64,000 bases of DNA from Opitutus sp. (GTDB lineage Bacteria > Verrucomicrobiota > Verrucomicrobiia > Opitutales > Opitutaceae): positions 633,900 through 697,899 of the forward strand of contig JACEUQ010000003.1 of the NCBI GenBank assembly GCA_024998815.1, in the 5' to 3' direction. Positions 27,403-36,236 of this stretch are shown one piece after another (positions within the stretch are counted from its first letter, which is position 1; every line of letters starts with the position of its first letter). The notes under the pieces were generated by a model. That model was not told the origin of the DNA. It worked only from the letters and a program-made list of their open reading frames with translations, and ran no database searches. Made by a program: the position numbers and the translations under genes.

Positions 27403-27933
27403 GTGCGTCTCCGGCATCTCATTTTTTGCGTCTGCGCCTGCCTCGCCCTGACCGGGCGCGCGCAGACGGTGGCCAGCGCCCCCAGCGTCAAGGAGTCCCG
27501 TGTCACCTCACGCGTTTCGCCCGGTTCGACCATTTCATCGCGGCAGGCCGCTTTAGCCGCCGCTCAGCTCAAGCGGGCCGTGCCCGGCACGTTGGTTTAT
27601 TCGGTAAAACCCACCGGGAGCATGCGCCCGCTCTTTGATGGCAATTGCCTGCTGCTCACCGAGCCGGCCCCCTTTGGCGAACTCGAAGTCGGTGATATCG
27701 TGGTGTTTAGGCACTCGCGAACCGGCGACCATATCGTGCACCGCATCTTGGAGCGGCGCAGCAACGGCTTCTGGACCAAGGGCGACCACAACGGCCGCAT
27801 GGACGACGAAATCGTGACCACGCAGAACTACATCGCGCGCATTTACGGGATCATTTACACCGAGCGGAATAACAAAAACCGCGCGCCCGACGCGATCACC
27901 AGCAGCATTAAGCTGTCGGCGCTGCCGAACTAG
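27403..27933 (+). CDS. S26 signal-peptidase-like protein of the SEC11/archaeal Ser-His type
   Basis: 176 residues with its own signal peptide (LIFCVCACLALTGRAQ). The catalytic region reads TGSMRPLF (Ser73), GDIVVFRHSRTGDHIVHRIL (His113 in VHR) and TKGDHNGRMD (Asp128). A Ser-His-Asp set of this spacing is that of ER/archaeal signal peptidases, instead of the Ser-Lys dyad of bacterial LepB. The protein appears exported rather than membrane-anchored, which is unusual. Its 3' end overlaps the convergent oxidoreductase by 26 bp. The substrate is unknown. Confidence 0.72.
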   Translation: MRLRHLIFCVCACLALTGRAQTVASAPSVKESRVTSRVSPGSTISSRQAALAAAQLKRAVPGTLVYSVKPTGSMRPLFDGNCLLLTEPAPFGELEVGDIVVFRHSRTGDHIVHRILERRSNGFWTKGDHNGRMDDEIVTTQNYIARIYGIIYTERNNKNRAPDAITSSIKLSALPN

Positions 27934-29230
27934 GCGCTTCGCCCGCCCAGGGGTCGCGGCCGAGCAGGTGTTGGCTCAACTGCACGGCGCTGCGGAAGGC
28001 GTCCTCATGAAAGCCATAGCCGAAGTAGCTGCCGGCGAAATACGTCTCGGTGCGGCCCGTCGCCGCCGCGTTGAGGGCGGGCAGCTCGGCTTGCGCCTGC
28101 AGCGCTTCCAAGCTGAACAGCGGATGGGCGTAATCCATGCGTTTGATCACCTTGGCCGGATCGATTGAGTCGGGGCGGTTGATGCTCACGAAATAGTTTT
28201 CGCGCTCGGAGACACCCTGCAGCGCGTTCATCCAGTAGTGGGTCGCCGGGCTGAGGCGGCCAGCGGAGTCGCGGGCGAGCTGGTAGTTCCAGGCGGCGCG
28301 GGCCAGCGGGGTGCGCGGCATAACCGAGGAGTCGGTGTGGAGGGTGGCGACGTTGTCCTGGTATTTGAACTCGCTGAGAAGGCGCACCTCGTCGGGGGTG
28401 GGGTTGACCAACATGCGCAGCGCGTGGTCGGCGTGGGTGGCGACGATCACCTGGTCAAAACTCTGGGTGGCGCCGTCTTGGGTCATCACGGTGATGGGCC
28501 GGTTTTGGCCGTTGCGGATGATGCGCACCACGGGGCGGCCGAGCTGGATCGAGCCGAGGAAGGGCGCAATCAGGCGGTCGCGGTATTCGCGGGAGCCGCC
28601 GGCCACGGTCATCCATTGGTGCTGGGTGTTGAGGCCCAAAAAGCCGTGGTTGTGGAAAAACCGCAGCAGGCTGGCGGCGGGAAACGACAACATGAGCTCG
28701 GGCGGTGTGCTCCAGACTGCGCCACTCATCGGCACGAGGTAGAGGTCGAAAAAATCCTGGCCGTAGCCGCGCCGCCGCACGTATTCGCCCAGCGTGATGG
28801 TGGCGGTTTCGGGCTCGTCGAGAGCGGCGATGGCCTCTTTGTTGAAGCGGTTGACCGCCATTAGCATTTTCAAAAACCGCAGGTTGAGCAGGTTCTTGCG
28901 CTGGGCGAACAGGTGGTTGAGGGAGGATCCGCACCATTCGATCCCGGTGAGGTCGTCGCGCACCGCGAACGACATGGTGGTCTTTTTTACCGGGACGTTG
29001 AGCTGGTTAAACAGGCGTGTGAGCAGAGGGTAGGTGACCTCGTTGTACACCATGAAACCGGTGTCGATGGGAACGGGGCGCGCGGTCCCGGGCTCGGTCG
29101 CATCGACGGTGTTGGTGTGCCCGCCGACGTAGTCGTTGGCCTCAAAAAGAGTGAGGTCGTGGTGGCGGTGCAGGAAGTGGGCGGAACCCATGCCGGCGAT
29201 GCCGGTTCCGATGATGGCGAGGCGTGACAT
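27908..29230 (-). CDS. FAD-dependent oxidoreductase (amine-oxidase-like)
   Basis: 440 residues from the ATG at 29230. A Rossmann dinucleotide motif is at the N-terminus (AIIGTGIAGMGSA), followed by LFEANDYVGGHTNTV, which is typical of NAD(P)-binding Rossmann/amine-oxidase proteins found with fatty-acid-modifying genes. YDNGV-like features are replaced by IDTGFMVYNEVTYPLL. The upstream neighbour on the same strand is a fatty-acid desaturase, which supports a role in lipid modification, but a terminator-like hairpin separates them. Substrate unknown. Confidence 0.78.
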   Translation of the reverse strand: MSRLAIIGTGIAGMGSAHFLHRHHDLTLFEANDYVGGHTNTVDATEPGTARPVPIDTGFMVYNEVTYPLLTRLFNQLNVPVKKTTMSFAVRDDLTGIEWCGSSLNHLFAQRKNLLNLRFLKMLMAVNRFNKEAIAALDEPETATITLGEYVRRRGYGQDFFDLYLVPMSGAVWSTPPELMLSFPAASLLRFFHNHGFLGLNTQHQWMTVAGGSREYRDRLIAPFLGSIQLGRPVVRIIRNGQNRPITVMTQDGATQSFDQVIVATHADHALRMLVNPTPDEVRLLSEFKYQDNVATLHTDSSVMPRTPLARAAWNYQLARDSAGRLSPATHYWMNALQGVSERENYFVSINRPDSIDPAKVIKRMDYAHPLFSLEALQAQAELPALNAAATGRTETYFAGSYFGYGFHEDAFRSAVQLSQHLLGRDPWAGEAPSSAAPTA

Positions 29231-29250
29231 AGAGAAAGGCGCGAGCAGAC

Positions 29251-29296
29251 AAAAAAGAAACCGGGTGCGCAACCCGTTAAGGTCTCACACCCGGTT
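29251..29296 (-). terminator. Intrinsic terminator between desaturase and oxidoreductase
   Basis: On the minus strand AACCGGGTG (29296-29288) pairs with CACCCGGTT (29267-29259), followed by TTTCTTTTTTG. This is a rho-independent pattern. It would end transcripts coming from the desaturase side, 20 bp before the oxidoreductase start. Confidence 0.65.
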
Positions 29297-29315
29297 GGAC
29301 GGGGGGGGCGCGGAG

Positions 29316-29451
29316 AACGTTCAACATCCAACATTGAACATCCAACGTTCAACGGGCGGAGCGGCGTTGAGCGTTGAATGTTGGACGTTGTTCGGTCCTC
29401 CGGAGTTCGGCAGGGAGAACGAGTAGGATTAAGAGAACGAGAACGATTGTT
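29316..29451. repeat. Word-repeat inverted repeat (CAACATCCAACATTGAAC family) plus an arm of the GAACGAG family
   Basis: 29316-29353 consists of CAACATTGAACATCCAACG words, and 29366-29390 is an inverted copy. The following 29417-29451 segment is a near-perfect copy (inverted) of 3591-3625. Two repeat families lie side by side here. Confidence 0.78.
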
Positions 29452-29480
29452 TGGGCGCGCCGGAGTGGTTTTGGCTGCTC

Positions 29481-30683
29481 TTACTTGCCGGCTTCGGGCG
29501 GGGTGGCGGCCTGGGCGGTGCGGTTGAGCTCGTGGGCCAGTTCGGAGACGTCCTTGTGGTGGGCGGCGCTTTCCGGTTTGGCGGGCAGGCCGGTGTTGGC
29601 GGCATTGACCGTGGCCACCGCAATGGCGGCGGCGGCGGGCAACACGTGTCGCAGCGACGAGGCGTGCTCGGGGCGGGCCAGCGTGCTGGCTTGCGCGGCG
29701 GCCACCGAGCGCTCGTGCTCGGCGCGCATGCCTTCCTCAAGCACCGACTTGGGGACGTCCTTCAGGCCCCAGATCAGGCCCGTCCAAGAGAGCATCTTGA
29801 GGCCGTAGTAAGTCGGGTCGATTTCCCACCAGTAGAACCCATTGCGGGTGGAACTTTGGTAGCGGTGGTGGTTGTTGTGCCAGCCTTCGCCCAAACAGAT
29901 GATCGCCAGGATGAAGCTGTTACGCGAGTCGTCGTCGGTCTTGTAGCGGCGATTGCCCATGAGGTGGGCCATGGAGTTGATGCACGCGGTGCCGTGAAAA
30001 AGTGCGGTCGTGCTTACGAAGAAGCCCCAAACCACCATCTGCCAGCCGTTGGTGCCAAGGCCGGGGGCGAAGCGCTCCAGCAGCGCACCGAGGCCGAACA
30101 TGGATAAGGCGTAAAGGATCGGCACGACCAGATCGAAGCGGTTTAGCCAGACGAGCTCGGGAAACTTGGCTAGGTCCTTGATCTTAGAGTAGTCGGTGGG
30201 GAAGTTGCGGCGCGAGGTGATCCAGCCGATGTGCGACCAGAGGAAACCGTGTACGTGAGGGGAGTGTGCGTCCTCCGGATCATCGGAGTGCAGGTGGTGA
30301 TGGCGATGATGGTAGGCCCACCACAGCGAACCGCGTTGCACCGTGGTACCGGCCCAGAGCGCGAGGAAGAACTGGCCGAAGCGGCTGGTGCTGTAGGTTT
30401 TGTGGGAAAAATAGCGGTGGTGGATGCCGGTGACGGCGAACATGCGCACAAAATACAGGAATACCGCTGCCCAAGCGGCAAAGGCACTCACGCCGGTCCA
30501 CAGCACGCCGAAGCAGCCCAAGTGGAGGACTGCGAAGGGCATGACCCGGACCCAATCGACGCGGTCGGGCTCATTGCGCATCTTTTCGGCGCCACCGGGG
30601 CAGTAATCAGAGTCAATCCACTGGGTCACGGCGGTGGCCATGCGGCGAAAAAACGAGGGAGGTGAGGATTCGGAGGAGTTCAC
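29481..30683 (-). CDS. Acyl-lipid/acyl-CoA Delta-9-type fatty-acid desaturase
   Basis: 400 residues. Membrane di-iron desaturase with the three His boxes: HHRYFSH (88-94), HHRHHH (125-130) and HNNHH (269-273). Several transmembrane segments lie between (AVLHLGCFGVLWTGVSAFAA). It introduces a cis double bond in fatty acyl chains. The C-terminal ~75 residues are an Ala-rich, low-complexity extension not needed for the fold. It is divergent from the MFS gene, with a 149-bp gap for both promoters. Confidence 0.9.
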   Translation of the reverse strand: MNSSESSPPSFFRRMATAVTQWIDSDYCPGGAEKMRNEPDRVDWVRVMPFAVLHLGCFGVLWTGVSAFAAWAAVFLYFVRMFAVTGIHHRYFSHKTYSTSRFGQFFLALWAGTTVQRGSLWWAYHHRHHHLHSDDPEDAHSPHVHGFLWSHIGWITSRRNFPTDYSKIKDLAKFPELVWLNRFDLVVPILYALSMFGLGALLERFAPGLGTNGWQMVVWGFFVSTTALFHGTACINSMAHLMGNRRYKTDDDSRNSFILAIICLGEGWHNNHHRYQSSTRNGFYWWEIDPTYYGLKMLSWTGLIWGLKDVPKSVLEEGMRAEHERSVAAAQASTLARPEHASSLRHVLPAAAAIAVATVNAANTGLPAKPESAAHHKDVSELAHELNRTAQAATPPEAGK

Positions 30684-30832
30684 AGGAAAGGCTATTAAGG
30701 GCGGCTAATGAAGGGCTGAAGGCCCCATGGTGCAAGTCGGGTTTGTTGAAACCAGGTTACAATACGGGATGGGGTTTCGTCGGCTTGTCGCTTCTTGCGC
30801 GGCGGCATGCGGCCGGGTTCACTGCCGTGCAC

Positions 30833-32095
30833 ATGAGTCAACCCGTCACGCAGTATCCGGTTAAGCGACGTGAGATCCTGGGCTGGTGTTGCTTCGATTT
30901 CGCTAACTCGGCTTTCACCACCCTGATCATCACGGTGGTTTACGCGGTTTATTTTCAAAAAGTGGTCGCCGCAAACGACCCGCGCGCCGCCGGTTGGTGG
31001 GGCACGGCGCTGGCCGCCTCGCAACTTGTGGTTCTCGTGCTGGCGCCGTTTGTGGGGGCGTACGCCGATGTCACGGCGCGCAAAAAAACCTTCCTCATCG
31101 CCACGGCGGTGCTGTGTGCGCTGGCCACGGCGGCCTTGTATTTTGTGGGGCCGGGCGAGGTGGTGTTGGCGCTGCTTCTGGTGGGGCTGGCCAACCTTGC
31201 CTTTTCGTTGAGCGAAAACCTGTGCGCGGCGTTCCTGCCCGAGATCAGCACTCCGGCCAACGTGGGTCGCATATCCGGCTATGGCTGGAGTTTTGGCTAC
31301 CTTGGCGGGTTGTTGAGCTTGGTGCTGGCGCTGCTGATCATCCGCAGCGGGGAGGGGAGGGTGCCGTGGACCTTTGTGATGACGGGGGCGTTTTTCTTTT
31401 TGGCCAGTTTGCCTACGCTGCTGCTGCTGCGAGAGCGCGCCCAGCCACGGGTGCTGTTGCCGGGTGAAAATGCGCTGAGCCTGGGTTGGCGGCAGCTGGT
31501 GCAGCTCAAGCGGGAATTGCCACAGCACCGCACCTTGGCGGTGTTTTTCGTCGCGCTGACGCTGTTTTTGTCGGGACTGCTCGCGGTGGTGGCCTTTGCC
31601 GCGCTTTACGCGACCGAGGTGATCGGCATGGGCGAAGCGGAGGTGATCGGCCTGTTTGTGGTCTTGCAACTGGCGGGGGTGGCGGGGGCGTTTGGCTTTG
31701 GTTTTATGCAGGACCGCAGCGGTGCGAAGTTGCCACTGGTGTTGTCCCTTCTGCTCTGGATCGGGGTGTGCGTGGGGGCCGCCTTGAGTCATACGAAGGC
31801 GGAGTTTTATGTAATCAGCGCGCTGGCGGGGGTGGGCATGGGGGCATTGCAGTCGTCGGCGCGTGCGGTGGTGGCGACGTTGACTCCGGAGGGGCGCAGC
31901 GGGGAATTTTTTGGTTACTGGGGCTTTTTTGGTAAACTGGCGGGGGTGATCGGGCCGTTGGTGTTTGGCTGGCTGGTAACGGGGTTTGGTTATCGCGCTG
32001 CCATCGGGGTGAACGCCGGGTTTTTCCTGGTGGGGCTGCTGATTTTGCTGCCGTTGACGCTCTCGGCGCGGGCGAAGGCGAGGGCGAGTGCGTGA
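30833..32095 (+). CDS. MFS transporter, UMF1/Atg22-like family
   Basis: 420 residues from the ATG at 30833; the longer frame from 30662 adds non-membrane sequence and is rejected. About twelve transmembrane helices. The N-terminal motif GWCCFDFANSAFTTLIITVV is diagnostic of the UMF1 family (related to the yeast vacuolar effluxer Atg22). LVLAPFVGAYADVTARKK is the conserved MFS loop 2-3. Substrate unknown. Confidence 0.85.
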   Translation: MSQPVTQYPVKRREILGWCCFDFANSAFTTLIITVVYAVYFQKVVAANDPRAAGWWGTALAASQLVVLVLAPFVGAYADVTARKKTFLIATAVLCALATAALYFVGPGEVVLALLLVGLANLAFSLSENLCAAFLPEISTPANVGRISGYGWSFGYLGGLLSLVLALLIIRSGEGRVPWTFVMTGAFFFLASLPTLLLLRERAQPRVLLPGENALSLGWRQLVQLKRELPQHRTLAVFFVALTLFLSGLLAVVAFAALYATEVIGMGEAEVIGLFVVLQLAGVAGAFGFGFMQDRSGAKLPLVLSLLLWIGVCVGAALSHTKAEFYVISALAGVGMGALQSSARAVVATLTPEGRSGEFFGYWGFFGKLAGVIGPLVFGWLVTGFGYRAAIGVNAGFFLVGLLILLPLTLSARAKARASA

Positions 32096-32140
32096 GAGAG
32101 GGCGAGTGCGTTCAAGTTGAAGCTGACGGCATTTCCCTGA

Positions 32141-32204
32141 GCTCACGCTCAGGGCTACGCGCAGGCTCACGCTCAGGGCTACGCGCAGGCTCACGCTCAG
32201 CGCG
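32141..32204. repeat. 24-bp tandem repeat, about 2.5 copies
   Basis: The unit GCTCACGCTCAGGGCTACGC plus GCAG runs at 32141-32164 and 32165-32188, with a partial third copy from 32189. It lies just after the MFS gene. No coding or promoter role is seen. Confidence 0.8.
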
Positions 32205-32319
32205 AAACTTAGGGCCGCGCTCCGCATTTCCATGTGCGTGAGTGCGGGGGGTGTTACATTTTAAGCAACCCGACAGGCGCTAATTGCTTTTGCCGAGGAG
32301 GCCGCATTATACAGCTGCC

Positions 32320-32946
32320 ATGAACATCCATGCACGAATCTCCAAGGAATGGCGCCAGCGTATGATTTTTATGGCCATGATGCTCAATGGCTCCGCGCTC
32401 TGGTTCTGCTACGACGGCTTTGTTGCCTGGCCCGCCGAGGCATCCCGGTTTGAGCAGCTCCAGGTCATCACCAGCGAAATCGTGGCCGCCGATAAGGAAA
32501 TAGATCGAAAAGACCCTGCGGTGATACGCGCCTGGGAGGCCTATGCGGCCACCAAGGACCTCAAGCCCCTGGTGCCCAAAAAACGCACGCCCGGTGACAT
32601 CGCAGGTCAGCGCTACATCGGTGCAGTGATGGGGGCAATCGGGCTCGTTTTTGTCGGCTGGGTGATCCTTCAGCACCGTCGCAGTGTACGCGCCGATGGC
32701 GACATGATCACCGGACCCAGCGGCGAGCAGGTCCACCTTGATAGCATCATCGAAATGGATCGCCACAAGTGGGAGTCCAAAGGCATCGCCTACGCCATCT
32801 ATCAAGTAGATGGCCGCAACCGCCGCCTCTGTCTGGATGACCACAAATTCCTCGGTTGCGTCGCGATCATTCTCGAGGCCGAACGCCGTATCGCCGAGCG
32901 TGCGGCCGCACGCTCGGCAGCGGGTTCACCCACAACAGCTGTTTAA
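32320..32946 (+). CDS. Membrane protein with two predicted helices, unknown function
   Basis: 208 residues from the ATG at 32320. One hydrophobic segment is near the N-terminus (MIFMAMMLNGSALWFCY) and a second is at about 105-125 (YIGAVMGAIGLVFVGWVIL). The C-terminal ~80 residues form a soluble domain (GPSGEQVHLDSIIEMDRHKW, IYQVDGRNRRLCLDD). No named family is recognised. The nearby start ATG at 32284 would add 12 residues. It is flanked by a tandem repeat upstream and 146 bp of empty sequence downstream. Confidence 0.6.
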   Translation: MNIHARISKEWRQRMIFMAMMLNGSALWFCYDGFVAWPAEASRFEQLQVITSEIVAADKEIDRKDPAVIRAWEAYAATKDLKPLVPKKRTPGDIAGQRYIGAVMGAIGLVFVGWVILQHRRSVRADGDMITGPSGEQVHLDSIIEMDRHKWESKGIAYAIYQVDGRNRRLCLDDHKFLGCVAIILEAERRIAERAAARSAAGSPTTAV

Positions 32947-33092
32947 CCAAAATTCCGAAGCGGGTATAGGTGATATAGGGCAAGATGCGTGATGCGCTTA
33001 ACGGGAGTACCTCAACGAGGTGCACCCAATTAGCGGATTGGGTGGTGTGGCAAACGATGGGATGCCCTGCAGGTTGCTCCACAACCCGGGGC

Positions 33093-33839
33093 TTAGCGAC
33101 CGTTGGCGCGTCGCAGATTATCACATACAATCGCCGCCGCTACGCCGGCGTTGAGCGATTCCGCCCCGCCGAAACGCGGGATCGTCACCAATTGGGTGAC
33201 ACATAACCGGACCGCTGGCGAAAGCCCGCGGCCTTCGCTGCCAATCACCACCACCGCATCGCGCAAGCCGGGCAGACCGTGGACGTCGTCCCCGCCCAGA
33301 TCGCAGCCCAACACGGGCGCACCGGCTTGGGCGAGCACCGCAGGCAGTTCAGCGGTGAAGGTTTTAACCCGTGCGAAGGAGCCCATGCTGGCGTTGATCA
33401 CTTTTTGCGAAAAAAGATCGGCGCAGTCCGGCGAAAGCACGACGCGGTCAAAAGCGAACCAGTCGGCGATCCGTAACAACGTGCCGACGTTGCCCGGGTC
33501 CTGGATGCAATCGAGCGCGAGAGTCAGGCCGCGTGCCAGGCCGTTGGCGGGTAAAACGGGGCGCACGATCGGGCCCACCGCAAACACCTGCGAGGGGGTG
33601 GGGAAATGGCTGATGCGCGCCATTTCGTCGGTGGTCACGAGGGTGCGCGTCATGGCGCTGGCCCCGGAGGCGAGCGGACCGGTCCAGGCGGGGGTGGCGT
33701 AGAGTTCGCTAAAAATGACGCCGGCGGCGAGCAGTTCGGCGACGACCTTGGGGTTCTCGACCACGTAGCGGCCCTCGGCTTCGCGGTTTTTTTTGTCGCG
33801 CAACGCGCGCAGGCGGGAGAGCTGGGCCTTGGTCAACAT
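33093..33839 (-). CDS. TrmH/SpoU-family RNA 2'-O-methyltransferase
   Basis: 248 residues from the ATG at 33839. The SPOUT catalytic half has LALDCIQDPGNVGTLLRIAD (motif 1), VVVIGSEGRGLSP (motif 2) and IPRFGGAESLNAGVAAAIV (motif 3, normally IPM...SLNVSVA). The N-terminal L30e-like substrate-binding domain is at 1-90 (KNREAEGRYVVENPKVVAEL). It probably methylates ribose in rRNA, as RlmB/TsnR-like enzymes do. Arg instead of Met in motif 3 is a small deviation. Confidence 0.88.
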   Translation of the reverse strand: MLTKAQLSRLRALRDKKNREAEGRYVVENPKVVAELLAAGVIFSELYATPAWTGPLASGASAMTRTLVTTDEMARISHFPTPSQVFAVGPIVRPVLPANGLARGLTLALDCIQDPGNVGTLLRIADWFAFDRVVLSPDCADLFSQKVINASMGSFARVKTFTAELPAVLAQAGAPVLGCDLGGDDVHGLPGLRDAVVVIGSEGRGLSPAVRLCVTQLVTIPRFGGAESLNAGVAAAIVCDNLRRANGR

Positions 33840-33981
33840 GGCCGGCCAGCCAAGCCCGCCGTCGCGCAAAGGCAAAGCAAACGCGCTGCAGGCTGGTTGG
33901 GGTGGCCGAGGATAACGGGTTTCAGCAAAATTTGTGTTGTAGTATACCCGATCAAAACATGGGTTCGCAGGTAACTATTTT

Positions 33982-35961
33982 ATGGGTACTCTACTCCGTG
34001 TTGTCGTTGGTGGGTGGCGGTGTGTAATCTGGCTGTGCGTGCCGATCCTAGCTGCCGGAGCACTTTATGGACAATCCGTTAAGGAGGTGCTCGAAGCGGC
34101 CGAGCGGATATATGCCGACGCACCAACGTTTTCTGCACAGGTGGATGGTCGGACGGTACGATTTGAGGCTGTTTCGGGGCAGCCGGCTGGGACACCGAGC
34201 TATAAAGCGGTGAGCACGCAATTTAGGCGCATGCAGATCAAAGTGCGTCGCCCGAATGCTTATTGGTTGTCCATCCAGTCAGCCTTTGAGGGCGGTTCTG
34301 CAATGTCCGAATCGTCTGCGAGTACTCTTGGCCAATCTCAGGGTTGGTCCGTGTATGCTCGCCAAGATAACGGTACGGCGAGTCGTGGTTATTATGAGGG
34401 GCCGCGATTTGCTACTCAGCCCCTTGGAAATGAACCTTTTATGCTTATGGTTTCGACGCGAATGGGCGGCCGCGTCGATATGGATTTGGTGCTGCGGCAT
34501 TTCCAGGTGCGTCCTGCAGGTGCAGGCGGACTGAAACCGCTCGGGCTGATCGAACCTGAGCTTATAGGGAGCGAATTGTTGAACGGTCGCTCGGTTTATC
34601 GGATTTTCGCTAAAACGGCTGCCGGTAGTCCAATCCTGCTTTGGGTGGAGCAGTCGTCATTTTTGATCGTGCGCTCGATCATGCAGTACGCCAGTCCGAG
34701 TATGTCGAATCGCCAGGTGATCGTTGAGGAGAATTTTTACAACCGGCAGCAGTTGAACCCCTCTTTTACCGCGTCCGATTTCACCGTGGAAAAATCGCCA
34801 CCGCCTGAACCGTTGAGTGCGGAGCAGATGGGGTTCATCTCGATTCCAGCGTTGATCAAGTTGGCTGAGCTCACTCCCCCCGCTGATGGAACCCATTCAG
34901 GGGAGTCAGCAAACTCCGTTCCGCCGACACCGGCATCTCCGGGGGTTGCAGCCGTAGCTTCGCCGACGCCCGCAGGTACGGGCCAAAGTTTGTCGTATCA
35001 ACAGATGTCGAGCATCGTGCTGGTCGAGGGGGAGGGAGGGGCGGCGACGGGGTTCATGACAAAAATTCGCGGCGTCGATTTCATTGTTACGAATCTACAT
35101 GTGCTGTCTGGGAGCAAAAAAATCACCATTAAGAACCTAAACGGTCAGGAGCAGGCCACGGCAGGCATTTTTGGTGCAGTTGGCAGTGACATCGCGATCA
35201 TCCGCACCGCGAGCGGTACCCAAGGCGAAATGGTGCTGGCCCAGGACGTGTTTGCGAGCAGCCAAATCGGCGATCGGGTTGTGGTTGTGGGTAATCGGCT
35301 TGGCGGTGGGGTGGCCACGCAGACGGTCGGCAGTATCATGGGAATTGGCCCGACGCGGGTGGAAGTGAATGCCAACTTTGAGCCCGGCAATAGCGGTAGC
35401 CCCATCTTCAACCTGCGCACCAACGAGGTGGTCGGCGTTGCTACGTATGCCGAGATTCGTCCAGTGGATGCAGGAGGTGGCGGCAGAGGCAGCGTTGCCG
35501 TACCGGAAAAGCGTTGGTTCGGCTACCGTATCGATAGCGTGGCCAAGTGGGAGGCGATAGATCTCGGAAAATGGAATGCACAAGGTGAGCGCATCGCCAA
35601 GTTTCGCGAGGCTTCGAAAGCCCTACTGGCCATAGTCAAGTTTGACTTCAAAACCGCGCGCCTGACGCCTCCATTTGGTCAGTTAATCGATAAGCTGGAA
35701 TCCAATTACCAGGCTGCGGCGACCAACAAGATTGTCGCGACTGGTATAGTTAAAGATTTTTTCCGCGTTGTGCAGTCGATCTCGGCGCAGGGCCTTAAGG
35801 ACCTCGAAAGCGGGGATTACTACGATTATTACCGCACCAGTCTTTATTGGGACACGAGTATTCCGGCTCAAATCGAGTTTCGGAAGGAACTCATTAAATC
35901 GCTTGAGCGTTACGAGGCGGACTCCAGTGCGTATATATCGAGGATGCGTAGCGGTGGTTGA
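33982..35961 (+). CDS. Secreted trypsin-like serine protease with N-terminal lipid-carrier-like domain
   Basis: 659 residues. A signal peptide (VIWLCVPILAAGALYGQ) precedes residues about 32-275, whose long beta-strand pattern with RRPNAYWLSIQS resembles LolA/DUF2092-type lipoprotein carriers. A Pro/Ala linker (about 300-335) connects to an S1 protease domain with the triad His373 (TNLHVLSG), Asp403 (GSDIAIIR) and Ser471 (PGNSGSPIF). A helical C-terminal tail of about 130 residues follows. No PDZ is visible, so it is not a plain DegP. It probably acts in the periplasm. The combination of the two domains is unusual. Base composition is lower in GC than its neighbours. Confidence 0.78.
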   Translation: MGTLLRVVVGGWRCVIWLCVPILAAGALYGQSVKEVLEAAERIYADAPTFSAQVDGRTVRFEAVSGQPAGTPSYKAVSTQFRRMQIKVRRPNAYWLSIQSAFEGGSAMSESSASTLGQSQGWSVYARQDNGTASRGYYEGPRFATQPLGNEPFMLMVSTRMGGRVDMDLVLRHFQVRPAGAGGLKPLGLIEPELIGSELLNGRSVYRIFAKTAAGSPILLWVEQSSFLIVRSIMQYASPSMSNRQVIVEENFYNRQQLNPSFTASDFTVEKSPPPEPLSAEQMGFISIPALIKLAELTPPADGTHSGESANSVPPTPASPGVAAVASPTPAGTGQSLSYQQMSSIVLVEGEGGAATGFMTKIRGVDFIVTNLHVLSGSKKITIKNLNGQEQATAGIFGAVGSDIAIIRTASGTQGEMVLAQDVFASSQIGDRVVVVGNRLGGGVATQTVGSIMGIGPTRVEVNANFEPGNSGSPIFNLRTNEVVGVATYAEIRPVDAGGGGRGSVAVPEKRWFGYRIDSVAKWEAIDLGKWNAQGERIAKFREASKALLAIVKFDFKTARLTPPFGQLIDKLESNYQAAATNKIVATGIVKDFFRVVQSISAQGLKDLESGDYYDYYRTSLYWDTSIPAQIEFRKELIKSLERYEADSSAYISRMRSGG

Positions 35962-36126
35962 CGGCGGGCGCCGCCAAAGTGCGGCGTATACCACGGCCGG
36001 ATTAAAATATTCTGACCGTCCGCTGGAATGCCTATAGGGGGGCGGATTAGGGCCGCAGTATGGCCCGGTCTGCTTTAGGTAACACCTAGTGGGGGATGCA
36101 CCTATTTAAGTGCATAAACCGCGCGC

Positions 36127-36194
36127 AAAAAAGGCTGAAGGGTTGAAGCTGAATCCCTCCGCGGGACTCAGCCGTTCAACCCTTCAGCCTTTTA
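36127..36194. terminator. Word-repeat hairpin, likely bidirectional terminator between the protease and yidC
   Basis: AAAAAAGGCTGAAGGGTTGA... at 36127-36157 is nearly perfectly mirrored by 36163-36194, giving a long stem with a 5-bp loop. The flanks are A-rich on the left and T-rich on the right. It lies in the gap of two convergent genes, which is the expected place for a two-way intrinsic terminator. It belongs to the same structural type as the other word-repeat inverted repeats. Confidence 0.75.
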
Positions 36195-36236
36195 ATCGAG
36201 CAGCGCTTCAGCCGATCGATTCCTGGCTCGGCAGGA

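Noticed and set aside
30695-32233. 512-codon minus-strand frame opposite the MFS gene
   Set aside because: Gln/Arg/His-rich shadow of a membrane-protein gene; no recognisable domain.
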